From positions 1-17,224 of the forward strand of contig JAQIWT010000610.1 of the NCBI GenBank assembly GCA_034696485.1: DNA of 17,224 bases, written 5' to 3'. Positions 1 to 7,708 of this stretch are shown piece by piece. Each line of letters starts with the position of its first letter. The first letter of the stretch is position 1. The translations under genes were made by a program, and so were the position numbers. The DNA is from Isohypsibius dastychi. Its lineage: Eukaryota > Tardigrada > Eutardigrada > Parachela > Isohypsibiidae. The notes beneath the pieces were generated by a model. It saw nothing but the letters and a program-made list of their open reading frames with translations. It did not search any database and had not been told where the DNA came from.

Positions 1-496
1 TTATTTTTTCCTTCATGTGAGATAAACGCCCCCCCCCCCCCCCGAAATTGAAGCCCAGTCCAAAATAGAAGCCCAAATCCGGGAGCTTCGGTATAAATTT
101 GAAATAATCGCTTCCCAATTCATATCAATTCATTTAAAACAATTTATTTGAAAACTCAGTAACTAATACTTCATGTGTATCTGAACGCATAATGGTGGCG
201 TTTACCTGAGGCAGAGTTGTGCGGCAAATCCCACATTAACCCAGGAGCCAGCGACATTCGATCGTCTCATTGTGAGGTCCAAAATGATATCATAAAACAA
301 TGCCCAACCACAAAACTGTCAACGCAAGATAAGGATTAGTTCATTCTACATCGGACCGATGTAGACATTCAGTGAAGCTTGTGTCATTAACTGTCAGGCT
401 TGCCGGACTCAACAGGCAACGTGCTTTCTCCACGTCGATTTAGGATCCAGACACAATTGTTTAAGCGAAATCAGCCGACATTTGTGATCGCCGAAT
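1..496. other. No gene seen; left-edge flank with a C homopolymer
   Basis: I see no supportable exon here on either strand. The only notable feature is an uninterrupted run of 15 C at 29-43. Such runs are common places for sequencing or assembly length errors, so the exact count should not be trusted. Confidence 0.5.
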
Positions 497-1341
497 TCAC
501 GCTGTTTTAGAAAGGGATATGTAGTATCCCAGAATGCCCCAATGGAATTTGCTTCCAACGGACTTTTCTTCGATAAGTTCTGGTATACTGTATTTGTTTT
601 TGGAATAGCTCAAGACACGTCTCAGCAACTTCTCAAACCGCGTGGTCAGATAATGACCTCTGCTTCTGCACAGATTGACCATTAAAACCATAAACTTTTC
701 CTGCTCCCATTTCATAGCCCGCCTCCTATCCCATTACAAACGGGGAGACATGAATCATTCGGCAACGCGACACTCAGTGACTTTACGGCACGTACTCCGA
801 ATTAGAATAATTGGCCAAGAACAGATGACATTGTGGCTTTGAATATTTGTCCCCTGCACTCAATCAGAACAAATACTCTGAAGCTCGACTGCCTCAAATC
901 TGAAAGCAATAAAACTCATTCTACAGATCATGCAAAAACAACTGGCTTTGGAGACGGTCTAACTTTTACTCAACTGTTCAGGATTCAAATAATCCGGGAC
1001 AAAAGATCAGTCCACCCAGTGTACTCACCTGTTCAGGCAAAAGCTCTAATGCTGAGTTAAGCCAATCACAGCGCGAGACACTCATAGCGCGTTGAAAATC
1101 TGGGGCCAGATTTTTCTTAAAACAAGAGGTTTCCTGCTGAACTTTGACCTTGTTCCCAGGCAACCCACCATGCTTGTGTATCAAAAAGATTCACAAAACC
1201 TCGATGGCGCAGATATGTACCAAAGGTGAACTGTCGTTTGACTGAGAGCGGTTCGACGTAGTCTTCGAATTTTTGGCTCGGGCCACGTTTGACTCGATTC
1301 GAACGAGTTCCTCCATTTTCCAATACAGCCTCATTCGCCAT
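497..1341 (-). CDS. Putative spliced gene, 5' exons, unknown product
   Basis: Exon 1 runs from ATG 1341 to 1149. Its translation starts MANEAVLENGG and contains FGTYLRHRGFVNLFD followed by AWWVAWEQ. A 49-bp intron (1148-1100, GTCAAA to CCCCAG) leads in phase to exon 2 (1099-1029), which reads DFQRAMSVSRCDWLNSALE and ends at a strong GTGAGT donor in phase 0. The start has a good context (G at +4, purine at -3) and is the first ATG in its frame after an in-frame stop. Further down, 715-497 is an open stretch with HYLTTRFEKLLRRVL and FHWGILGYY ending in TGA. It could be the last exon, entered in phase 0 after a weak AG near 698, but the link across 330 bp is inference. No family is recognised. 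Frame continuity and phase are the support for exons 1-2; the terminal part is less certain. Confidence 0.4.
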
Positions 1342-1496
1342 TGCTCGAAATTCATTTGGTGGAACTTTTCTGTGTGGGATATTTTTCAGTTTCAGGGACT
1401 GCTGCGCTCAGTGCTGTTTGGTTTGAGATTGAGATTCATTGTTACGGTGCTTCGTCATCATTCGTCGTCAAAACGGAACATGCCGGATCCTGTATG

Positions 1497-1502
1497 AGCG
1501 TC
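1497..1502. repeat. Left 6-bp direct repeat flanking the foldback element
   Basis: AGCGTC lies immediately before the TGTAACCG end of the foldback element. The same six bases at 2035-2040 follow its CGGTTACA end. The pair is the likely target-site duplication. Confidence 0.6.
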
Positions 1503-2034
1503 TGTAACCGTTTTTGTGAACTCCCCGTTTTCTTGAACGCGGGGTTCACAAACCCCGTTTTTGTGAACCGTTCAAGGTTCACAAACCCCGTTTTCCTGAA
1601 CCCAACCGTTTTTCTGAACCGGTTCACAAAACCCGTTTTCTTGAACCCTCAACCGTTTTCGGTTTTTGTCACTTGCAAATTGGGGAGAACCGCTCATCTG
1701 ATAATACAGCCCAGTTTTAGTTTCAGCTTCAGCTTTTCGGTCAGCCGTTTCAAAATGTAAACATTAGTGTTCCTGCTTCTTCCACATACTGTACCCTACC
1801 CCGAACGTGAGTTTTCGGTAGAGAAATATGTATCATGAGATGAGTTATTTTCCCTGGTTTGCAAGTGACAAAAACCGAAAACGGTGGAGGGTTCAAGAAA
1901 ACGGGTTTTCTGAACCGGTTCAGAAAAACGGTTGGGTTCAAGAAAACGGGGTTTGTGAACCTTGAACGGTTCACAAAAACGTGGTTTGTGAACCCCGGGT
2001 TCAGGAAAACGGGGAGTTCACAAAAACGGTTACA
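1503..2034. mobile_element. Foldback (long inverted repeat) element, non-autonomous
   Basis: The element begins TGTAACCG and ends CGGTTACA. The left arm (about 1503-1716) matches the reverse complement of the right arm (about 1821-2034) with scattered mismatches. The match is close for roughly the outer 180 bases and weaker inward. A unique spacer of about 100 bp lies between the arms. Each arm is itself built from short repeats of the type GTTCACAAACCCCG and GTTTTCTTGAACC, partly inverted relative to each other, so single arms can also fold. It is flanked by a 6-bp direct repeat, which suggests insertion of a discrete unit. It encodes no plausible protein: the open frames through it are products of the repeat. 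This architecture fits foldback or MITE-like DNA elements mobilised in trans. The superfamily cannot be assigned by eye. Confidence 0.75.
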
Positions 2035-2040
2035 AGCGTC
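2035..2040. repeat. Right 6-bp direct repeat flanking the foldback element
   Basis: This AGCGTC copy directly follows the right terminus and matches 1497-1502. The duplication cannot be extended by another base on either side without a mismatch, so 6 bp is the best reading. Confidence 0.6.
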
Positions 2041-2290
2041 CACTATCAAAAATAACGAGCAAGAAAACATACAGATCGTGGTCACTCGATCTGATCGTCG
2101 AACACCCTATTATGTTACCGACGATTATTCTGGTGCGGAAAAGATACAGCTTGACGAAGGTCTGGGCTCTGAGAACCCCGGAGATTTGGACAATGAAACT
2201 CGATCAGATTTGGGCCTAATAATGGCTTCCCTCGTTCACGAACTTGAAGAACTGGAATGCAGGAACTTTGGAATTAATTTGAGTGAATGA
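2041..2290 (+). CDS. Coding-like open frame abutting the foldback element, unknown
   Basis: The frame leaving the right end of the foldback element stays open for about 80 codons of balanced, acidic composition. Examples are VVTRSDRRTPYYVTDDY and MASLVHELEELECRNFG. It ends at TGA 2288-2290. Unlike the repetitive peptide read inside the element, this part looks like ordinary protein. Joining the two flanks of the element does not extend the frame, because TGA lies just upstream of the left target copy. If this is a real exon it must start by splicing. No family is recognised. Confidence 0.25.
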
Positions 2291-3157
2291 TGGGCCACGT
2301 GGCTATATTTGGCACTTTATTTGGTGCGCGAATCATTTTCAAGAGGTCACGGATCCGGACAAACTGATGGTAGGAATTAGGGCTACATTGGCCTACAGCT
2401 CGAGCGTCATCCGTCAAGCCATATGAAACTGAACTTACAACCGAAGTCCACTATGCGTCTGGCTGTGAACTGAATCCAGATATGTTTTTCCAAGAGGACA
2501 CTCCGATCTAATGAAGGAAAGTCCTGGTGATCGACGTGCTGTTTAACGGTGGAGACTTGGAATTGCGGACAGAGAGCAGAGTTGATTCATTGTTGATTCA
2601 TGGTGGTTACCGTGATTCCTTTGGTATGAATACATTTGTTGGAGCCCATCAGGGCAAAACAGTCAAAAAAGGAGCCGAATAACTTCAAAATTCTTATCAG
2701 ACATCGGTCGTACATCAAACAGTGTAAACTCGGAACGGAACTGTCCTCCAGAGAAGTGTATGTCCAGCGCTCTGGAAAAGATCACTGTTGCTATAGCCGT
2801 TATCTCACACAACGACGCTTTTTGAGAAGCTGCAGGAAACAAATCGGAAATATGCCTGGGCAAGAAATCATTCTGGAAGAAAATCACACGTTTTGGCCAC
2901 TTGTTAAAACACCTCTGCAACGTACTGCAAATCAGATTGCACAGCCTTCATATGAGAAAATACTCCCGAACCCGAACCAGGTGGTCAAAGCACTAATATG
3001 GCGACATATTGCAAGCTACTTTCAGGCCATATCATAATGCGTCTTAACGCTTCTGATTCACCAAAAAGCGCGCCAATATTGCTGGGTTGCGACTATCTGT
3101 TCGTTGTTTAACTGACCTGCTCTTGATTTCAATCGAATAAAATAAAACATTGCATTA
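2291..3157 (+). other. Coding-like fragments without a coherent gene model
   Basis: Several short plus-strand stretches look protein-coding but lie in different frames and I could not join them. Around 2350-2420 one frame reads EVTDPDKLMVGIRATLAYSS. Around 2420-2513 another reads KPYETELTTEVHYASGC and stops at TAA. From ATG 2760 a third reads MSSALEKITVAIAVISHNDA and stops. They may be exons with very small introns or a decayed gene. The paired AATAAA signals at 3136-3146 suit a transcript ending here on the plus strand. Confidence 0.25.
3136..3146 (+). other. Two overlapping AATAAA poly(A) signals
   Basis: Two AATAAA hexamers (3136-3141 and 3141-3146) sit on the plus strand downstream of the coding-like fragments at 2041-3037. 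They would be the cleavage signal of a plus-strand transcript, if one exists. Confidence 0.35.
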
Positions 3158-3382
3158 ATGGACTCTATGCAATATCGCAGCAATTACGCTGACACCCTCT
3201 GTGCGAGCAGTTCAGTAACAATGAAAAATCAAATCAACTGTCAAAAAATTCAAAAAACTCCTTTCACCTGCCACTTTTCCCCAGTTTTGCTTCTCATCCA
3301 AATACGAGTCAGTGATCTTCCTCAAGTCGTGACATTACAGCCCAAGCTCAAGATCGAGTCACCGAAAGACTTGCGAACAAAA

Positions 3383-4000
3383 TTAATCATCTTCTCGGCG
3401 ACGGGTTTGGTATTTGCCGTCCAGCGGAAATCTTGAACTGATCTCCTCAGTGTCCAGATTGATTGGAGTATCTAAAATAGATGCGGTCGTCAATTATAGT
3501 AAAAACCAAGATTGCCGCTTGACATGTTCGGCTCGACGGAATACATGATGCGGCTGTTCAGTCCGATGTCGGTATCACTGGACACCACTACTCCCAGAAA
3601 CGCAAATGGAGTACGGCACTGAGCAGCAAAGTCGTATGAGTTGTGGAGTACCAGAATCCAGAAAACCAAAAGAGCCAATGGACAGATTCTTTGCCGGGTT
3701 AGAGAATAACAGTCAGACGCTCATTCTGCCCAACCATGTGCAGACATAATCTCGGTGGTGGATTGGACTTAGATTGTCATTAACATCTGAAACAGAACCA
3801 ACAAAAAGGTCACGTTTCACAGAATCCATTATTTTTTTGGTGGGCTGCTGAATAAGTTCAGAAGTGCTGAATAAGTTCTAACCAATGACATCAACACCCA
3901 CTGCAGTGCGACAAGGCCGAAATGTACAGGCCTGGGGTTTAAGAGCATCAGTGAACTGGAGGAACAACTTACCAGCATGGAAGAATCGCGTGCCGAAACT
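3383..4000 (-). CDS. Cadherin-repeat protein, fragment of a multi-exon gene
   Basis: The minus strand carries recognisable extracellular cadherin (EC) repeat motifs in the right order. A piece ending at 3973 reads LEVSARDSSML, the usual L.V.A.D strand. After a 41-bp intron (3972-3932), exon 3931-3883 reads TAVGVDVI and ends in phase 1 on G. A 96-bp intron leads to 3786, where AT completes the aspartate of DVNDNLSP, the calcium-binding linker between repeats. Exon 3618-3507 contains SSDTDIGLNSRIMYSV, the next repeat's D.D.G.N..I.Y motif. A 35-bp intron (3506-3472) leads in phase to 3471-3386, reading TPINLDTEEISSRFPLDGKY (the F.ID..TG.I...LD site) before TAA at 3383. Cadherins are calcium-dependent adhesion receptors at the cell surface. 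The upstream acceptor, the piece between 3720 and 3618, and everything past 3386 are unresolved. It could be a decayed copy or a larger gene with many small exons. Confidence 0.6.
3846..3878. repeat. Short direct repeat in a cadherin intron
   Basis: The 14-mer TGCTGAATAAGTTC occurs at 3846-3859 and again at 3865-3878, a spacing of 19 bp. Both lie inside the intron between the two exons that encode the DVNDN linker. It looks like a small tandem duplication. Confidence 0.6.
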
Positions 4001-4080
4001 TCCAGTTGTGTGATAAAACCAGAAAATCAAATTAAAACCAGCAAAAGCTCACTTAAATGCAGCAAAACTTGATCGTTTGG

Positions 4081-4548
4081 CTAATTTACCACTATATGGT
4101 TATCTCTATCGCGGGGATTCGGGGTGTTGCTCATGGCAGAAGCGCCCACTTGACGACAAGTTAGTAAGTTGGAATTTGCCATACTAGACGTTTGTGATTT
4201 CATTTCTACACCGGATCTATTTTGTCTCTTCCTCTTGGCTGATAAACAGTAGCTTGAGCAGGCATAACTCAAGGAGTCACTTACTGCTTGAGCATCCCGC
4301 GGCCTTTGAACTGTAGATGTGGAAATCCAACGTGGTGTCTTCATTATGGTTCTTTTTGTTTTTCAACTTGTTTTTTTTTCTAGCGACTGATTTTCTTGTC
4401 CTGCTTTTGTCGAAGTAAATGAAGTTTGTGCAAGTAAAAAGCCTGCGTATTCGGTATCTTCTGATTGATTTGTACAACTTATGTCACAAGAACTAGAAAA
4501 TTCGTTGGAAGAAAAGAACATGATTCTGTTCAGCATTTGCAAATGCAT
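4081..4548 (-). other. Serine-rich coding-like region, unresolved
   Basis: Two overlapping minus-strand open frames look more like protein than chance. One reads FSSSCDISCTNQSEDTEYA; the other reads YCLSAKRKRQNRSGVEMKS and ends near PRDRDNHIVVN before TAG at 4081. A GTAAAT donor lies just before that stop. They lie upstream, in transcription order, of the cadherin fragment and could be more of that gene, but their phase does not match the next exon I can see. No domain is recognised. Confidence 0.2.
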
Positions 4549-5135
4549 TTCTGATGGACTGAAAAATTACTGTGTACAGTGAAATTCCCAATTTAGAACG
4601 AAACAGTAAGTATCATCTGTCTGTTCTTCGAAGGTAGTGGCTGGCTACTGCGCGAATAAAGTGCGACTACATGCGACTGCCCTGAAGGCAAAAGGCTGGG
4701 CTGGCGGGGTAACAGGTAGCGGGCTGGTAGACTAAGCGAAAAGTCAGCTAGTTTTCGAGTGAACAGAAAATTGTATCTACCACAATTGGGCATGCGACAT
4801 GGTACATGTATTGCGATTACGATGATCCATGGGCGATCAACGATTCTGTAAACAAGGACTCCAAAAATCTGATTCTCAGTTTTACTCTGACCTTTGATTG
4901 CATTGATTTTGATTTCATTGTAAGTTTATCGCTGTTGTAATCAGCTACAATTTTCATCGCCGGCTCAAAAATATCCGCACACGCCGTTTCGATGCTTATG
5001 TTTTTGATGTCAATCGCAACAACTCATACATCAGATTTCAAAGAGGCAAACTGATAAAATTACGTGAGCCAGTCTTGCTTCACTTCGAGAAAAATAAGCG
5101 GAAACCAAAAATTTTGGAAAAATGATTCTCGTGAG
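4549..5135. other. No gene seen
   Basis: I found no convincing exon, RNA gene or repeat array on either strand. The patch at 4630-4740 is GC-richer than its surroundings and has short imperfect repeats (GCGACT and GGGCTGG), but no further structure that I can support. Confidence 0.4.
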
Positions 5136-5141
5136 TTTATT
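5136..5141 (-). other. Poly(A) signal of the minus-strand gene ending at 5205
   Basis: AATAAA on the minus strand lies 64 bases beyond the TAA stop at 5207-5205. The spacing is normal for a short 3' UTR and supports the neighbouring terminal exon. Confidence 0.45.
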
Positions 5142-5204
5142 TAATTAAAGTTAATTTAAAATTATCCACATCTGAGGAACCGGAAATTTGGTCGACAAAT
5201 TCGG

Positions 5205-5614
5205 TTATACAGCCTGTTCAAGTCCTATCAGTTCTTCTTCCAGACAATCCATCCTGAATTTTCTCTGAATGTATTCCGGTTTTGTTTCCTCGTAGTTCAC
5301 ATCCTCTTTTGCCATAGAAAAAGTTGCTTCCTCTTCTACAACATGAGCCGCCCGATAAATCTAGTCTCTTTGAAAATGTATATTTCATACCAAGGGCTCT
5401 GGTGAAGTGGGGGAAGAAGACCTGCTCCACATCATTCGTATCGGCCGAGTCCAAGTAAACTGCTCCCGCAACAGCAAAGCTGATATTACGGATCCCATCA
5501 TCAGTTGACCAATTCTTCAGGGGCAAAAACTGCAAACAAAATGACTGTTACGGCGTCAACAATGTTCAAATTCACCAATGCCGTGCCAGCTACCTTATCT
5601 ACCATCATTTTCAT
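5205..5614 (-). CDS. Putative 3' end of a spliced gene, unknown product
   Basis: The terminal exon 5360-5205 encodes 51 residues, beginning IYRAAHVVEEEATFSMAKED and continuing with PEYIQRKFRMDCLEEELIG before TAA. Upstream, a 61-bp intron (5421-5361) joins in phase 0 to an exon ending SADTNDVEQ at 5422. Before that, ATG 5614 opens a 35-codon piece to 5510 starting MKMMVDKVAGTALVNLN. It contains a hydrophobic stretch (VTVILFAVFA) that could be a membrane segment, and it ends at a GTC donor. The join between 5510 and the exon near 5480 would need an intron of only about 30 bp, so the first part is uncertain. The glutamate-rich tail and the downstream AATAAA favour a real gene end. I do not recognise the family. 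Confidence 0.4.
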
Positions 5615-6623
5615 TTTCCTACTTTTGCTCAAACTTATATTTCCACGGAAAAAACTATATGATCAACTCTTCAAAATTTTCATTTCATTTCTAAAAATAT
5701 ATTAATACTTCTAACAACTCCGAGTTCTCCAAGGACGATCAAGTAAACCAACCACAAACATGTGTCAATTAAAATCGGTAAAATTTGATAAAGTTCTCGG
5801 TTATTTCCCGGTAAAATACTTGTTAGACTTATTTGAAATTAAATTCGATACGTTGCTCAAATAATTGTAACTCTGACTCATCACTTATGAAATAACGAAA
5901 ATTAACTATTTCGACATCTTTTCGAAAGAAGAGAAACAATCACAACGAAAGTTAAAGGGATCGGAGGGGGGTTCAAATTTGTTAGGCAGATAGGTTCTTC
6001 GAACACCTGGGAAGAATTCCTCCTTCAAATCGATCGCATTCACTGGCAAACTCATTCTGCGTGAGGATTAAAAAAATCACGTGACCAGTCAAATCATGAA
6101 GAGCGTTTTCCTAGGAAATTATGAGATTTTCTTTATGCGCTGCGGTTCGATAGAACAAGGCGGGTGACATCACTCACGCTACTCTCTCTCGCACGTTTTT
6201 AACTTCTGTAACTTTCGAAACTTATGTAACTTTTCAAAAAATCTTATTTGCCTGCCGTCTGAACCGCAACGCTTGGAGAAAATCTCATGGTTATCCAAGA
6301 AAAGTGTACTGCCACGGACTGATCGCTTATTTGTGAAACATCCTCCCGCACGAAGAGTTGGCTTGTTTGCAAGACAAGAAGAGCATCCTATAAGACCACT
6401 GACTATCTTACTTTTTCCTCACACTTCACGCATCGGAGCTGCTGAATTTCAGGATTTCCATACTCTGTTCCTAGTAATTTGTTGTCCTCAAGCGGAAGGA
6501 TATACGATGCAAGTTTTGTCGCAAAAGCAAAGTCATGGAACAAAGTCGGTCTGCTCAATAATCGATGACTAGCTGCTTCCGCTTCGGAGGTGTCACAAAA
6601 ACCCCTGGAAATTCCGAATTCAG
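5615..6623. other. Intergenic or unresolved; no supportable gene
   Basis: The AT-rich stretch 5630-6270 has no open frame of note. Between 6270 and 6620 open frames occur on both strands, but their translations conflict and none joins a neighbour in phase. The 5' exons of the plus-strand coiled-coil gene beginning at 6624 probably lie here, but I could not define them. Confidence 0.35.
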
Positions 6624-7175
6624 AATGAGGGAATACAGAGAGAATAATAGATCTGGAGTACTTGAGGAGAAAGTACATGTGACGAGTGAAAAGTATTCGA
6701 AGGACCTCTCTTCCAGGAATACGCAGATCGAGATTTTTCGAAGCGCAGTCCCGGTATGTCGACAGAGAGAGAGCTTGCTTGAAAAGATCACAGCTGAGCA
6801 CGCTGAAACAAAACTCCGTCGTCGATCAAAAACATGACTTTCAGAAAACTATGAAGGAACTCACGGAAAACGAAGCTCCTCTCCAAAATGCTTTATTTGT
6901 TCCCGAATGCGGGGTGGTATCCCTCTTGTGTTTGTCATTCCGTACGAACACAAAGACAAACGATCAAACTTTTGGGGAGCGGGAGGGTAGATCTCGTGTC
7001 TTCCGAAATTTCCATGAGTCATCTTGATCAGTTCTAGAATGAACAGCTCAACTCGTTTTTCAATCACTACCGAGGAATCAAGACCGCACCTGATGTTGCA
7101 TATTCCCGTCGAAAGTTGGCAATCTTGGCAAACAGAGAACGTTTTAAAAAAGCCATTCTCGGACAGAAAAAATGA
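6624..7175 (+). CDS. Putative coiled-coil protein, 3' exons
   Basis: Three consecutive exons can be joined in phase. Exon 6624-6753 reads MREYRENNRSGVLEEKVHV and continues KYSKDLSSRNTQIEIFR, ending at a strong GTATGT donor. A 40-bp intron (6754-6793) leads in phase 0 to exon 6794-6916, with LSTLKQNSVVDQKHDFQKTM and a heptad-like KELTENEAPLQNAL. A 121-bp intron (6917-7037) leads in phase 0 to exon 7038-7175: NEQLNSFFNHYRGIKTAPDV, then RRKLAILANRERFKKAIL, then TGA. The charged heptad pattern suggests a coiled coil, such as those of cytoskeletal or ciliary proteins, but I cannot name the family. The 5' end is not found. AATAAA at 7297-7302 fits its 3' UTR. Confidence 0.45.
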
Positions 7176-7296
7176 CAACAATCGCAGAATCGATTTCGTC
7201 AGCGAGACAGCCTTGATTCTTCTCTGCCCCTACCACCTCGCCTCATTCAAACTGACCGTACCCGCCCTTGCGTGCTGTTAACCAAAGATATTGAGC

Positions 7297-7302
7297 AATA
7301 AA
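7297..7302 (+). other. Poly(A) signal downstream of the coiled-coil gene
   Basis: AATAAA lies about 120 bases after the TGA at 7173-7175 and upstream of the PTCD2-like gene. It separates the two same-strand genes. Confidence 0.45.
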
Positions 7303-7708
7303 TCCGGGGTGGCTTGTCAGTGAGGATCAGCTTTGAAGTTGGGAATCGGATATCCACCCCGCTCGTGTGAAGCGTTGGAGCTCGTCCTAAGCAGTTTATG
7401 GTATTTAGCGTGACTGCTCCGCTTTGAAGTTTGTGTTTCACTTCAGCCTCGAAAACTGGTCAGTTTCAGGGGATTCGGTAGAGGAGATCCGTCCGTTTTC
7501 ATGCGTCCTCTTCAACGGATTAAAAAATGTATTTTGTCAGTTCAAATTTCACACAATTGTAATTAAGTTTACATGGGTCAGGGGCCACGTGTTTCGTTAC
7601 TGGGGCTAACGGAGAGCTTGTTTACCTTGATACGAAAACGATGTGATGCCATCGCCATCTCGAATTTTGATCATTCATTCTGCTTTCAACTAACGATCAT
7701 CCGTTTTC
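7303..7708 (+). other. Upstream region of the PTCD2-like gene
   Basis: There is no convincing exon in these 400 bases, which lie between the poly(A) signal of the preceding gene and the start codon at 7709. The promoter and 5' UTR of the PTCD2-like gene should be here. I see no TATA-type element that stands out. Confidence 0.35.

Noticed and set aside
1341-1760. Plus-strand open frame of 139 codons through the left foldback arm
   Set aside because: Its peptide is a periodic translation of the repeat (FTNPVFLNP-type units), mirrored by an open frame on the other strand. It is a by-product of the element.
1503-2034. Repeat arms considered as a CRISPR array
   Set aside because: Units are partly inverted, of uneven spacing, with no unique spacers of constant length, and the surroundings are a spliced animal genome.
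6403-6801. Minus-strand open frame of 132 codons
   Set aside because: It overlaps the plus-strand coiled-coil exons, which join in phase with good splice sites. Its own composition shows no domain.
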